DNA from: Solea solea
Lineage: Eukaryota > Chordata > Actinopteri > Pleuronectiformes > Soleidae
Reading direction: 5' to 3'
DNA: 64,000 nucleotides
Assembly (NCBI RefSeq): GCF_958295425.1
Contig: NC_081153.1
Location: 18,223,172 to 18,287,171 of the forward strand
Shown: piece after piece, positions 36,429 through 50,060 of the stretch
How the letters are laid out: the number at the start of each line of letters is the position of its first letter
Numbering within the stretch: the first letter of the stretch is position 1
The notes under the pieces: generated by a model
Database searches by the model: none
What the model was told of the DNA's origin: nothing
The model's input: the letters and a program-made list of their open reading frames with translations, nothing else
Made by a program: the position numbers and the translations under genes

Positions 36429-36450
36429 CTCCATGTCCTGGATTAAACTG

Positions 36451-37474
36451 TGGTGTTGACTGATTGATTGTGAGAGAATTGGAATGTTCTGTCGTCTTTG
36501 TTTTTAACGGTTTCTTCTGAGGGTTTTACGTACTTGTTCTGCCGTCTATTTTAAGACACATGTTATGATATTCAAAGAAAATCATACGTTTACAAAGGCG
36601 AGATGTTAAATGTCGAGGCTTCACAGCAAAATAATTCAGTTCTCATGGTTTTGGACGCAGGCTGCTTCACACTGAGGTTACATTCAGGTTACACTACTTC
36701 ATTTATCATAAATACTCTATGTGGTGCACTAGTGTATCTTAGATTTGTCAGAAATTTGACAAGGTTCTGACGTTACTACACCAGCTGAAGTCCAGACAGA
36801 GTCCAGAGTCTAAGTATTCAATATAAGTGTCTGCTCTGACTTCTGAGTTTTTGTACAATACTTTTGCAAGGCAGAAGATAATTAATTAATCAAGTATTTT
36901 CCTTTTAACTTAACAGGTTCTATTCAGACGTCTCATCATTTATGTTTTATGTTTTCATCATTTTTTAAAAAGGGCTACTTCGTGCACCTCTGCATTTAAG
37001 GTTTCACTTGCCTCTATTGACATATTTATGTCTGCACCAACATTAGAATATTGACAATCTTTGTGATTGACACCCCACACAAGATGATCCAGACTAATGG
37101 AATAACTACCAAGCACTACCAGAACATCAAGAGCTTCTCAAAGATAATCAAGAAGCTCTTGAAGACCCAGCTCTTCCAAGAGCATCTTCTGTCCTCGCAC
37201 TTACCTTTTACCCCCTCATCTGCACTTGGATCCACTTCTGCACTCTCACCCTCTGTCAGTCCACTGTTCCTTTCTAGTGAAGTTCTTTCCAAGACTGTAG
37301 CTTATTCCTCTTTTGTTAATCGCAGCCTATACGATGCTAATGTTGCTTAAAAGTGAAAGTTATATGATGGGAGTGAGACTTAGAGTTAGTCATCTTTGCG
37401 CTTTGTAAAGTCTGTTGTTACACACCCGTCCTCCACATCTGTGTGATTCAGCGCTGAGCTTCTTGTAAACGTTT
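36451..37474. other. Downstream flank, nothing recognised
   Basis: Unique AT-rich sequence after the tshz1 3' end. A 99-codon open frame at 37051-37350 has no recognisable protein features and AT-rich codons, so I do not call it a gene. Confidence 0.5.
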
Positions 37475-37785
37475 ACCCTTTAAAACCTGGAGCGTATCAC
37501 AGACAAGATCTTTGCGATACTGTTTTTGGACATTGAGGGACAAAGAAATATTGAGAGACTGTTATTGTAAATATGGTTTACACTGTTCAAATTTCAAATT
37601 TAACACACAAAATCTGTTCTTCATTTTAAATTGTTAAAACACTATTTTAACATGCAGTAAATTGTAAATAACTGCCAGATATTGGAAGTTATTCTGGAAA
37701 AATGGGCAAATGCACTTAGCTACAAGACATTTTCTGGTCCTTTTATGGTTAAAATAAGCAAAAGCAGACATTTTGAGGCTATCTC
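37475..37785 (+). mobile_element. MITE of the CCCTTTAACACC family, copy 1
   Basis: Starts ACCCTTTAAAACCTGGAGCG and contains ACATGCAGTAAATTGTAAAT, CTGGTCCTTTTATGGTTAAA and TTTTGAGGC, shared in this order with copies at 38445-38830 and, inverted, at 40778-41098 and 49352-49775. The 3' end is decayed. Orientation is given relative to the copy at 38445. Confidence 0.65.
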
Positions 37786-38444
37786 TTCACTCCTGACGCC
37801 TCATGTTTGTAGGTTTATTTTACGCTAAAACTTCTTCGAGCTCAGTCTAAACCAAAGTGCGTGTCCAAAATCATAGTCTGCCATTTTCCCACCAGAAAAT
37901 AAGGCGGCTGCACCACAGACTCGGTTCAAACGGCTGATACTCGCTCATTTATTAACGGCTTTGTTTTGGGTGCAAGATGCAATAAGTGCCATCTCGTATT
38001 GCGTCCAAAAAACAAGCTGTGTTTACACCAGATTGCTCATATAAAGGTGGATCCAGCCTGTGCCCGTGCTCGTGCGTGAAGCGTGCCTGCAGACCATCTG
38101 TGTGTGGAACACACTGAGTTTGTGTACCATGTGCAGCAGCCTCTGAAGACAGTTGGATTCTTATCATGATAATGTGCCCTTAAAACAGCAGTGAAACGCT
38201 GCAGGTTTTTTACTAATCGGTCTCTATATCCTACAAATTAGCACCGACAGTGCACCTCATCACAAGAACATGAGTGCATAAATAGATGAATACTGTGGAG
38301 TGCATTTGCTTTTTAAACAAGAAACGGGGCAGGGAAAACTGTTTGCTATAACTGCTTTGTTATTACATTTTAAAGACATTTGCTGTAGATAACAAGGCAA
38401 AAATAATTACATAATTACATGTACATCACCCATCTTATTGTTTT

Positions 38445-38830
38445 TTAACCCTTTAACACCGAGCGACACGTTTGCGCAAGCCCATTTCGCATTACTATAA
38501 TTACACGACGGTTTGTGCTAAAGCTGAGAAGTTGCACGTCAAAGTCAACATGTGGTTATTACGGTAATTTCACTCACGATGTTGCAGGAAGCCAGCGAAT
38601 CAGCGTCTTTAGAGAGAGAGGAGAGTTGGAAAAATGCCTGTACATAGAGAGACCAAAAAACATTGAGAGGCTCAAAAAATGCTATTTTAAATATGTTTTG
38701 GACTGTTGAAATTTCAACTTTAACATGCAAAATGTATTTTAACATGCAGTAAATTGTAAATAACTGGGAATATGGGCAAAAACACTTAGTTACAGGACAT
38801 TTTCTAGTCCTTTTATGGCTAAAATAAGCC
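38445..38830 (+). mobile_element. MITE of the CCCTTTAACACC family, copy 2
   Basis: Begins TTAACCCTTTAACACCGAGC and contains GTTGCACGTCAAAGTCAACA and GTCCTTTTATGGCTAAAATA. Compared with copy 1 it keeps the left inner part. The right end is truncated or diverged. Confidence 0.68.
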
Positions 38831-40411
38831 CGTCAAGTGCATGTGCTGGAGAAGTTTCGTAATCCTTTAAAGGGAAAAATGCTCCTAAAGTAAAACATCG
38901 TCATGACAGAAATTTTGAATTTGACGTTATGGTTTTAAAACAGAGCTAAGCTTTCTAGTTGAGGCGGTGAGACACCTGATAAAAGAGGCCATGGCATGTC
39001 TCCACTGAAGGTGTTTAAGTCGACATGCGCCCGCCCCGCGCAGCTCTTGAACACTAGCCCGAGGCATTTCCCCCAAGAAACAATAGCGCTCCAGTGCCTC
39101 GCAGCGTGCTTCATGCAGCAGGGAAAATATAAAAGTCCTTGTGGGAGGTGGAGAGAGACGACTTTAAATACAGTAGCAGTTGCATAAAAGCACACGGCTG
39201 CATTTATGAAATGGCAGTTTAAATTTCTGACGCATTGAAACTTTTCTAATATGTAATTACACGGTGTAGTTTAAGTGATGTGTTGTTCGAATAAAGTTTT
39301 TATTGTAGACAAGAAATGTCAGCTTATATATAAGACTTTACATTTTTTTGGTACATAATATTTAATAAATCACGAGAGGGAGGCTGTAGAACAAGACTTT
39401 TGCAATCAATTAAATCTGGTGAAGCAATCTAGCCCTGAAACGTGTTTATTTTGTTTTAATTTGTGTGTTTTATACTCAAATATGCCCACACTACACTCTA
39501 CAATACTGCAGTACGTGTGTATAAACGCATGTAACACATACATCGTACAGTTTGGAAACATGGAGCGCCAACATGTTTTCTTAGATTCAGGCTCGACAAC
39601 ACACAACAAACCGTCGTTGACTTGTCACAATAGACACAAAGGTCCTTACATATGACTCTGTCAGGCAGGCAAACGCTTTGTCTGTTCTCTCGTGACTCGC
39701 GTTTGCTTCATAGCAAACACAAAATAAATTGGCTCCATGTCATCGCCATTACCAGGCGAGCAGAGGCTCACGAGACAGCAGCACGAATCAGATGCTAAAC
39801 AAAAGGGTGTTTATGACAAGCGGCGTCGTGACGCGGCCATGTTATCCATTTATAATAATCAACATGGAAAAGCCTCGAGTCGCCGTCTGAGCCGAGGAGC
39901 AAACATCTGTACGTCCATGAAGTAGCAAGTGTCAGCAACATGCACATGACGGCGCAGGCGGTGCATGTTTGAATCCCTGTGACATGCATATCACGTGTAC
40001 TCATGCCGACAGCAGGGACTCGCTGAATTAACCTCGTCCTCTGTTGTCACCCCTCACTGCTTCCTGAGCAACCTTCTGTTGATCACAGCTCAAAAACAAC
40101 AAAAAAACGCCTCGCTATAGAAAACACACACACACACACACACACACAGCTGTGTTGCTTCACTGTCCGTCATAAAGAAACCATGTTCTTTTCATTTTTG
40201 CTTCATTTTGGAGCTCTAAGCGAGAGCATGTGTGGAAAACAGGGGTGAGACACTGTCATGAGAGCCAATCCCATAATAATTCAACAAGAACCATACTGAT
40301 ATGTGCTGTTTTTTATTAGGTTTAACTATATTTAAAGAAAATAAAGGCCATATTTAGAGGTCATGTTAGTTCTTCTTCTCAAAAATGTTTATGATCCAAA
40401 CAATGGAACTG
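38831..40411. other. Downstream flank, no gene; (CA)n at about 40123-40148
   Basis: Unique sequence with no exon. The part at about 38935-39190 is moderately GC-rich with no repeat signature. A pure (CA)n run lies at about 40123-40148. Confidence 0.5.
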
Positions 40412-40729
40412 TTAAAGGTGCAGTCACTGACATCCAGTGATGGAACTGACAGACAGAGGACTCACTCCACCATTCCTGGTGGTCTTCACGTAGCAGAAAA
40501 CATGTCATGTTTCCTCATTTGCATTAACAGCTTCTGCTTCAAAACACTTTTGTCCTGCTGTTAAAACGTGATAAAGATTCAAGCCCCTGCCTGGAGTACA
40601 GTAAAGGCTTATTCCACTTCTGTTAAAAACTAAATGTGTTCTTATTTTAAATTGATTACAAACATAGTTATTGGTACTATAGTCAAGATCTGACAATAAA
40701 TCCTTCTAAATGTTGCACACTGGACCTTT
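40412..40729. mobile_element. Second copy of the ACACTGGACCTTT MITE
   Basis: The left end TTAAAGGTGCAGT and the right end GTTGCACACTGGACCTTTT are imperfect inverted repeats. The right end matches that of the element in the tshz1 3' UTR at nearly all positions. The interiors differ, as expected for old copies or a deletion derivative. Confidence 0.65.
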
Positions 40730-40777
40730 TGACCTCTGCTTGATTGAAGATCTTAAACCTCAAAATCACTTCATATA

Positions 40778-41098
40778 TTTTAACCCTTGAACACCTAAGC
40801 CTCAAAATGGACTTTTAGACTTATTTTAACCATAAAAGGACCAGAAAATGTGCTTTTGCCCGTTTTTCCAGAATAACTTTCAATATCTTATATTTACTGC
40901 CTGTTAAAATAGTGTATTAAAAAGTTTTATTTAGAAAAAAAACACTATAGTTGTAAGACGCTGATTCTAATGAAATTACCGTAATAACCACATGTTGACT
41001 TTGACGTGCAACTTTTTTTTGCTGGAATTTTTCCGAAAGCACAAACTGCGGCGTAATTGCGTGCCGTCTGCGACACGCTCGGTGTTAAAGGGTTAAAA
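40778..41098 (-). mobile_element. MITE of the CCCTTTAACACC family, copy 3 (complete ends)
   Basis: The ends TTTTAACCCTTGAACACC and GGTGTTAAAGGGTTAAAA are inverted copies differing at one of 18 positions, giving a 321-bp element. It is the best delimited member of the family here and lies in the opposite orientation to copies 1 and 2. No coding capacity. It sits only 48 bp from the other MITE at 40412-40729. Confidence 0.75.
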
Positions 41099-41099
41099 C

Positions 41100-43688
41100 A
41101 ACGTTTCCAGTCCATTACCTTTATTTAATTATATGTAACAACTGTTGACAAAGTCATTAGCTGCAAAAGTTGCTCCGTGGATATGTGGAATTGCAGCGTC
41201 TGTCACCTTTATGCAGATGATGTCTTCATTTCGTGGAGCGTCTTCCTGTTGACAGACTTTTTGTCTCGATTAGTAGTCTATTAGTTGCTTCCCTCAGAAT
41301 ATAATGTCACACCTATTATTGATATAAAGGAAAACTTCATCCCATATGACGTCTCTGCCTCGATGGCACCTGAAGCCGCATCCATCAGAAGTGAAACCGT
41401 GGAGTTTTCTCACGAAACAAATAAATAAACCTTTCGGTGGCAGACCCATTCATTTCTGCTGCAGCCGCTCTGACAGCAAAAACAATATAGCACCTTAATT
41501 TTTTTTCCCTTTTTTTTGCCTTTTTTTGGTGAAAACAACTTGTACGGTGACGTCTGAAGACGAGCTGAAGGTTTAAAATCACCCGAGACGTCTCATCACG
41601 GACAGAGGGCTCAATCCGATCTGCTCGTTGACACGTTTGTCCCCGCTGAGATCTGCAGGCAGTCAAAGGCGTCATGTAAAGTGTTGTGTTCTTGTCAGGG
41701 ATGAGCCTTGTTTTTTGGAAGATACAGACGACATAATTCATCAGGCCGAGGGAGAGGCCTCTTGAAGAATGGAGAAGTGACAAAGTCGATTCTTTTGAGA
41801 ATAATGACGGCTGCCAGCCCGCGGAATGGATGGAGTGTCTTTCAGGATCTATCAAAGCCTGCGTCTGTGGCAGCGAAGCCCACAGGTGTGATGTGCCTCA
41901 CTGTCATCACTGTCTCTTCAAGACTGAGATGTTTCTATGTGAAGATTGCATCCTGAAATTTGGCCGTTTGAGCATTTGAAAGAGGTCTCATGTTCTATAT
42001 TTTAGCAGGACCTGAGAAGTGGTTTGATCCTTTTCCTCTTTGGGCTACAAACAAGAGCTCTAATGTTTTTATTTAACATTCCTTTTGCAAATCAGAGTAA
42101 ATTAGAAGTGTGTGTAAAGTAGGGCAGCAGAGTGTGTATGTCTGTGTGTTTAATAACAGACTGTGTGTGTGTTCCTATTGGAGTTTGGATGTGTGCTTTT
42201 TAGGACCTAAGAAAAGGTAAATAGGTTACACCAGTGCTGCTGTGGTTCCTCTCGCAAATTCCTCATTATTTTGAACTATTCCTGGTTTTGGTTGCCAGGT
42301 TTGAATGTCAAATGTCGTATTCATTTCATCTTCAGCTGTGCGAGGAGCCACTGTCATGTGGTCGGGTTTAGACCCTTGGACAGTGTGACGAGTCTCATTC
42401 ACATTCTGTCCAAACCTGACATCATTTGCATGAGAATAAGCCCAAACTCTGCAAACGTGACACATCCCAGACAAGGGATCACAACTTGGCTGTCATATTA
42501 GGCCGGTAAATTCAGGTGACACGGATCCTGTGTCCTCATCTGGGCCAACCTGACAGTGGTTCATGTTCCCTGCTGTCTTTTTCTGAGGGGCTTTGTGAGG
42601 GGGGGGTTTGCTTTTAATCAGCCTGACGAACCCTGCCTGTGCACACACACACACACACACATGTGTGAGAGTGGGCATATGCTGAGGGGCAGTGGGCTGG
42701 CCGTTGTGCCATCATTAGTCCAAGCCTACACGGCGAGCTTCTGACACATGTCGAAGGAGCTTCATTCGACCTACAGAAGGCGCATCCGCATTATGCAAAG
42801 GTAGCAGTGTCTTTATGTGCAGCACTACTGTCAGAGGCTTGAAGGAAGAACTGAGGAGGGAAGTGCAGGGGCCTGGGGGGGGAGAAAGAGAACGAGGGAG
42901 GGAGGGAGGGAACAAACGCGGAGACACAGACGAGCTTCAAATCAATGAGAGAAGTGGAGGAATCTGTTTTGTGCTGGAAAGTTGCATTTTTCTGTATAAA
43001 TGAAAACAAAAATAATAATATAATCAGTTCAATCAAATGTATAGATTATTTTTTTAATATCATATTAGAGTTATTGTAAGAAAATATTAATGAAGCGCAG
43101 CGGCACCTTTGACATTGCCTCAAATGTTGTGTTGCTGTTTTTTAAACGCACCTTTTCCTCGACTCCATATCGCTGAAAGGCTTTGTGTCAGTGAAGTGAC
43201 ATTTTTATCAAAGCCGTGGTGTTTTGTTTTGTGTGTGTGTGTGTGTGTGTTTTCCTCACCTTGTGCCCTCTGGCATTCTGATGACTCACTCCGGATTGGA
43301 CTGTGTTCAAGTTAGAGGCACAGTGGGACAAGTGTCAGTAATGATCAAGTGCAGCAATTGTGCTCTGTTGGTGTCACCTGCCTGCCTCCACCACTGTGTT
43401 GTGTTTATGTGCTGTTTTGTGTCGCTCTCGTCTCTAAGAGCAGCAGAAAGTGCGTTTCCCGTGAACCCGCGGTGAAAGAAATCCTATTTAAATGCCTCCA
43501 GACAGTTTGTGCACACTCTTGTCAGTCACGTTTGATATAAACCTCTTTTATTTTAATTGTAGCTACTCTATGTAAGTACTGTACTTTGCTACATTTAAAA
43601 TCATCAGTTAAAAAGATGTTGACCTGAATAAAATAAATAAATAAATAAATGTAAAAAAAAAGATTCATGCACCAGAAACTCTGTCAGT
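41100..43688. other. Downstream flank, no gene; minor simple repeats
   Basis: Mostly unique. (CA)n at about 42643-42661, a GGGA-type run at about 42893-42911, (TG)n at about 43231-43250 and (AAAT)n at about 43630-43650. The region 41340-41960 is unique with mixed composition and could hold a regulatory block. I see no exon. Confidence 0.45.
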
Positions 43689-44102
43689 GAATGACAAGGA
43701 CAGACAGGTGAACGATGAGGACAGACAGGTTAATGACGAGGACAGACAGGTTAATGACGAGGACAGGTGAATAATGAGGACAGACAGGTTAATGACGAGG
43801 ACAGGTGAATGTTGAGGAAAGGTAAATGATGAGGACAGGTGAATAATGAGGACAGACAGGTAAATGATGAGGACAGGTGAATAATGAGGACAGACAGGTG
43901 AATGTTGAGGAAAGTTGAATGATGAGGACAGGTGAATAATGAGGACAGACAGGTTAATGACGAGGACAGGTGAATAACGAGGGCAGACAGGTGAATGTTG
44001 AGGAAAGGTGATTGATGAGGACAGACAGGTTAATGACGAGGACAGGTGAATAATGAGGACAGTCAGGTGAATGTTGGGGACAGGTGAATGATGAGGACAG
44101 GT
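43689..44102. repeat. Minisatellite of mixed 17- and 21-bp units
   Basis: Twenty-two tandem units read directly: ten of 21 bp (like GAATAATGAGGACAGACAGG plus T) and twelve of 17 bp (like TAATGACGAGGACAGGT). The lengths sum to exactly 414 bp. The two classes differ by one 4-bp ACAG step and are interleaved, partly alternating, which suggests duplication of a 38-bp dimer as well as of single units. Confidence 0.93.
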
Positions 44103-47100
44103 GAATTGAGTTATTTAAGGCCCCTTGAGTGAGTGAGAAAATTAAAGCATTTGTGACCTTTGACCCATGTTGACTGACACATTAGGTGTTTACATATTTT
44201 ATTTTGTCAGCACTTTCATTGTAAAGGTTTGCCTTTAATTAAAAAATTAACTTGAGATACTTGTTTTTACTTTATCTTGAGTACATTTTTACACCAGTAC
44301 TTTACTTGAGTGAAATATTTCAGTACTCTTTCCACCTCTGCTTATAAACTAAAAAAATACAAAATAATGCACTTTTAATTGAATTTGAAGTGCTGTTGAT
44401 GAGTGACTCTGCACGTACACGGTGTAATGGACCTCGTGCACTTGATGCACTCAGTGAACAACTCGAGTTATGCACTTTGCACCATTGCCAAGTAATTCAC
44501 ATCATAAAGAATTTATCTCCTCAGACTAAATCATGTTTGCAAATGCCACTGCACAAAATGCAAATTCCGCCTCATTCTACTGTAATGAACAGCTGAAAGG
44601 CAACAACTATATATTGCTATTTTTCTGCTGTTTTGTTTACTTTGTACAACTGAATAATTGCCTCACAAAGACCGTCGCTTATTGAAACATCACTTTTTTA
44701 GAGGAGAAGTACATGAAAGTGCTCGGCGTCGGAGAGGCCAAGCTGCAGTTTTTTGTGCGGGAGACGCTGATAAAAGTCGCTTTAATTTTGCTGTTTTAAA
44801 ATTATTGGCTGACTCAAAGGTTAACTGTCGTCCCGCCTGATGCATGTGCGCGCTGCTCTTGAGCCGAATTGCCCTTTTGTCTGCGGAGAGACACCGAGGC
44901 AGAAAGTTTGAAACATGAAGCAGGGGGAGTTGTAAATGATCACGTCATCTGTGCCTCTAACAGCCGACCAAACAAGTCTTTAAGAGACGTGTTAATAGAT
45001 GGACCAATAATCCACTCAGTGCTGAACATGAAGGGTGGAGACATTTATACAAGTCCAGAGATGAGATTCTGCTTTCATTGCCCACGTCAGGATAATGATT
45101 TAGTAGCGAGCTCTGCCATTCCTTTGTCACTTGGGCACTGCAATCTTTCTCTGTCAGTTGCCAGGAGGGAGGATAGAGATTCGTTTTTTCCAATAATGCT
45201 AAATGCATAGGCAACGGCGCATGGTCCAATAGCTCATGAATATGAATATACATATAAATAGACAAGTTGAGGAGGCGGATGGATGTTGGCCTGTCACTTT
45301 TGCCTTGCCTAACATCTCCACTGAGGATAAGTCGTGTCCTGGATCTGCAACACAAACCAACTTCCCACAAAGTCAAAACCCGACTTCTCCGCTCTGCTAC
45401 AGCCACATACGTGCATTTTAACTGTTATATTTTCTAGCCCCAAATGAAATCACTATCATTAGCATGAGTTTAGCATCTCTTTAATTAACAGTTATCCAAC
45501 AGTCATGATCACAGTCAGGAGTGAGTGACAGGGAAGTGACAGGAGGGCGGCGGAGGAGCGGCGTCTTGCTGACAAGTGCGAACTTTGTATGAAAGTGTAT
45601 TAACATGATGAGTTTGTTTGACGAGCCAAACACACCCAGACAGCTGCTCCATGCACAAACCCAACAACATCTGGATACAGCTGCTCCAGCTCTGCATAGC
45701 TCAACTCAAAGTAGAGCAATAATTGGTAATAATTGGTGACTGTTAACAACACCTTAGTGCACAGTGTGATTATCATTGTCTTTCTTTATTCTGACGTTTC
45801 CCTGAAACACACTGAAGTTTAATGAGGTGCTGAGGAATTAAACAAACAGCATTTTCTTAAACAGCTCATTTGGAGGCAAATTGTTCGCTATTTTTAGCCA
45901 AACTGACCTTTGTACGTTTCCATTAGAGTTTAAACACTAACTGGTTCACATTTGAACAACATGGCTGCAGCTGGCTCTGGAAAATGACATTTCTATGTTT
46001 TAAAATGTTCTCCTTGTGTTGCAGTTTATAAGATCAGACATTCTAACATCATTTCTTCAGTATTGTTTAATCAACAACATTTTCTCAGCGTCTTTTTTGG
46101 TATTTAAGACAGTATCATCTTGTTTTATTAGTCCACAGAGCATTCACTATGTTAAAACGTATATACAGAGGCCATAAGAATGTGCAGTATAGAGTTTCTT
46201 ATATCCTTATTTTCAGCATAGCCTATAGGTAATCTGATAAAATTATTTTTTTTTCCCATTTTCACCATCTATATAAACACACCTGAGCAAAAAGTACTTA
46301 CATTTTTATAAAATGTGAAATACATCACAGTTCAAAGATCGCTTGAATCGTTTTTATGAACATATTAAAATAAGAAAACAGTCTATTGCACAATTATCGC
46401 TAAAAATCATAACTATGACTTACCAACACTTCAGAAGATGAAAAAAAAGATTTTTTTTAAAGCCTATATATGTTACCTATAAACACACACTCTCAGGAGG
46501 TCCATATAAAGAATTTAGTAAGGGTGGCTATTTACAGATCTGTGCCACGTTAGCACTCAGGGTTAAACCAAAAGTGACCATATTTGGAAGAGGAGGGGTG
46601 GAGCTTGACTGAGAGCTTGTACTTTTTGTAGAATAGAAGCCATCAAGCAAACAATGTCCATTCTTCAATATATGCTATACTTTATCGTTCTTTTTTAATA
46701 TCAAAGGCAGTGAAAATCATTGTTTTGAAGACGACCAGAAAGCTAGCAATTAAGACCATAAACTGCTCAGGAATAATAATACTGATATTAAAAATCATAA
46801 ACTGGGTAAACATTTTCTCATAGACTTGCATAAAAACGTGGTGTCAGAACACAAGTTTAACTTGACTTCTGCATTAACTTAACTGCATTAGTCCAATTTG
46901 AATACTATGGTTACATCTTATAAGAATTCTCTAAAATGTGTAACTGGCTATTTAATGATACAGCAGTGACAACAAGGCTGGAAACCCCCATAACTATAGA
47001 CCCAGTGACACTATAATGACACTACAGCCTGCTGTGGTTTGGTTTGATGAAGGACTCCCAGATCCTTTTTGCCTGAGGCTCCCGTGTCTCTTAAATGGCT

Positions 47101-49351
47101 CCTGCCTCCAAAAACAAATGTAGCATCAGTCATTTTAGCTCTATTACACAATAACATGCAAGTGTCAAACTCTGATGATGGTGTTATAAATAAAAAGTCT
47201 ATAGAGAGATGGAAGGACGCCAGGGTCATCTAACGTGTTAAAATAATGTTACTTATTTAAAGTTTTCTTCTAAGATTAAATTCAGGGATTGACATTTGTG
47301 AAGGTATTATGAATATTTATTATTATTATCATTATTATTATTATTATTATTAGTAGTAGTAGTGGTAGTTGTGAAGCAAAGCATGGACCCTCTGCACATG
47401 AGAATGCACTTTAAAACGTCTATTTGTGCAGTGTTAGTGTTTGTAAAATATGTTGCTGATGTCTGTGATAGATGGTGTTAAAGGTCTATGTGTTTATCTG
47501 TACAAATTCACAAAAACAAATCAATTCCCGTCAATCTTAAAGAAATGCAAATATTAATTCTGAATTCGACTCATAAATACGCTGAAATTCAAGCCAGAAG
47601 TTGAAAGTTACACGAATGTTTCCAGAATAAAAAACAATTTTCTTAAGAAACCTGTTAAAATCCTTTATTAATTTTAAGCAGTTCAACTTCCCTTGCCTCT
47701 AAATAAAAGAGGAACTTTTATTGTGAAATGTACTTGTTGGTGCATCACTTGAAGCGCCTGGTTTCGTGCGTTCTTCTGGGGGAAACTACACGTATTGCTC
47801 TTGTCACACCTGTCCAGCAGACGGTGCGAGGAGCAGCTCTGCTTTGTTTGTCAAGACTCCTCACCAAACTCAGCTCTCCAACTCCCGGTTTAACTCCCAC
47901 ACTGTCACTATCCGGGCTCGCTTCTCCACCGCCGTGGGAGTATTAACGCGTGACATCTACAATGGCCTTAACACAACACACCAAGATTGAGTTCCTCATG
48001 CTGCCTGTATGTGTTTCTTCTTACCTTCACTCTGAGTTAAGCCAACCCCACTGCCGGGGGAAAGAGATGTGACAAAACCAGGGGGAAGGGAAGTGGAAAA
48101 TAAGGCAGAGCCAAAGCCGAGCTGCCACTCAGCGACAGGCGTTTTGACAATCATATGCTGTCATCACTTTCTGATCAGACCTGTCAGCAAGAAATGCGGC
48201 AACAAGACAGTGCTGCAGAAGGAACATCCGCATACCCGCCACCCCCTCTGACTGCACACACACACTCATAGATATTCAGAGTTGTGTTATTTATGTACAC
48301 TCACATCACGCCGAGACATGCAAACACATCAAAAATGTCAGAAAGTGCTACGTACCAACCCCTAAGAATAAAACAGGTTTGGTTGCACAGTCTAAGCTTC
48401 AGTGAAGTGGCTGCAACTGTGTGCGAGTGCTGCAGGAACACCGTCAGAAACAAACAGACAGCGTGGAAGTGGCATCTCAGCAGAAAAGTGGTGAAGACGG
48501 AACTTCAACGCTGACGTTCATGTGTGTTCCGTTCAATTAAAGTTTGCAGTCCCTACATGGGTGCTTAAATGTCAGACATCAAAAACCAAAAGAAAATGTA
48601 AAGTTTGAACACAACACACGAGATAAAACGTTCAGAGATCGGGTGGAAATTCCACTCGATAGATCCCAATCGCTCGCTCTCCGTCCAAACAGAGAGAAAT
48701 GAAATAACATCTGTCATGTCATCGGAGTCTAACTGCCAGTTAGAGGAGCCAAGCTGCTGCCATCTGCGTGTTCGCCGGGAATACAAGAGAATCTCAAAAG
48801 ATTTTTTGATTTAAATGATTTTAAGACACAAAACAGTGGGAGGATGCTGTGTTCCTTCCTCTTTTAGTTTTTAGGAAATGTCAGTATTTCTGTCTGAACC
48901 GACTTTTTTAATGCGTTATTTAATTTCATCCTGCTGGTGTAAGCTATTGTAACATAATAATAATTTAAGAATAATAAATTGATAAAAACATGTATTTATT
49001 TTCCCAATATCAAGGCCAGGTCGTATTTGACACTTGTGTAATTGATGGTCTCTGTGTTGCCGTGGTATCAGTGATGTGATAAAGACAGAGAGGCTCTGGT
49101 CTGCTGCATACTTACTTGTTATGTTTATCCGTGTGCTGCTTCCGTCTCTGTGCGACTGCTCTGTTCATTAGCTGTTCATGTGTCACTGCTGATGATCCTC
49201 ATCACTCCGACTGCAACTAACGCTGCACAGTTTCTCTGCAGCGCTGACTGACAGCTGTCAACTTAGCGCATTAATGAGCACTGACTCGGACACGCTGGTC
49301 ATATCATTAGAAAGTGAACGAGTGTGTTTCTCTGAAAGTATGACTTCATTT
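44103..49351. other. Downstream flank, no gene
   Basis: Mostly unique AT-rich sequence. A (TTA)n/(TAG)n run lies at about 47317-47364. The blocks at about 44850-45240 and 47800-48250 are less AT-rich and could be regulatory, but nothing firm can be said. No transposon end or exon is recognised. Confidence 0.45.
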
Positions 49352-49775
49352 CACCTTTAACACCTCAAATGTGCTTATTTTAACCATAAAAGGGCCAGAA
49401 AATGTCCTGTGAGTAAGTGATTTTCCCTTTTTCCAGAATAGCTTTCAATATCTGGCAGGTGTTTACAATGTACTGCATGTTAAAATAGTGTTTTAACACT
49501 TTCAAATGAAAGTTGTATTAAAAATAACACTGTAGTTGTACATGCACACCAGATTTTGAACAGTGTAAAACACATTTACAAGAACATTTTTGGAGTCTGT
49601 CAGTGTTTCTTCCACTTTTTCCCTTTCTGGCGACAAAGACGCTGATTCGCCGGTAATAACCACGTTGGCTTTGACGTGCAACTTCCCATCTTTCAGAAAC
49701 TGTTGGACCTTTTCCGACCGGACCAAACCGTTGCGTAACTACTAAAAAAAAGCGAATTAATTCCGGCACAAATGG
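49352..49775 (-). mobile_element. MITE of the CCCTTTAACACC family, copy 4
   Basis: Contains CACCTTTAACACCTC, TTTTAACCATAAAAGGGCCA, CGCTGATTCGCCGGTAATAA and TTGGCTTTGACGTGCAACTT in the same order and orientation as copy 3, with about 100 bp of additional internal sequence. The right end is diverged, so its limit is approximate. Confidence 0.62.
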
Positions 49776-49879
49776 GTTGTTCCATCTCCTATTCCCTTTA
49801 AAAATCAGGTGCTATGATCTATCGTTGTATTGTACTTTTCTTGTCTTAATGACCACAGTCAGGAAGTACCAATGTGTCC

Positions 49880-50060
49880 AATAACCACCAGGGGGTGAAA
49901 CCAGTGGAATTTAATAATGATAATTTATCAGGTCAGTAAACATTTTCCTGTTGTCTCCATCACTTGTTTCAGGTCTTCTTCAATAGAACATGATGTCACT
50001 TTCGTTGTCCCTGGACCACGTACGTCATTTAAATGAGTTCTACTTAATGGTGGTTTGGTG
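49880..50060. repeat. Copy of the CCAGGGGGCGA/CCTGGTGGC dispersed repeat
   Basis: Contains ACCACCAGGGGGTGAAACCA followed about 90 bp later by CAGGTCTTCTTCAATAGAAC and ATGATG, the same order as in the element at 55690-55995. Degraded; approximate limits. Confidence 0.55.

Larger units (their letters stand above)
34795..36450 (+). other. tshz1 3' UTR
   Basis: Runs from the TAA stop (34792-34794) to the likely cleavage site shortly after the AATAAA at 36423-36428. It contains a MITE (34914-35273), A-rich runs near 35499-35521 and T-rich runs near 35664-35692. The length fits long 3' UTRs of developmental regulators. Earlier cleavage sites may also be used. Confidence 0.65.

Noticed and set aside
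37051..37350. 99-codon + strand frame
   Set aside because: No domain, AT-rich codons, and no promoter or splice context. Chance frame in flanking DNA.
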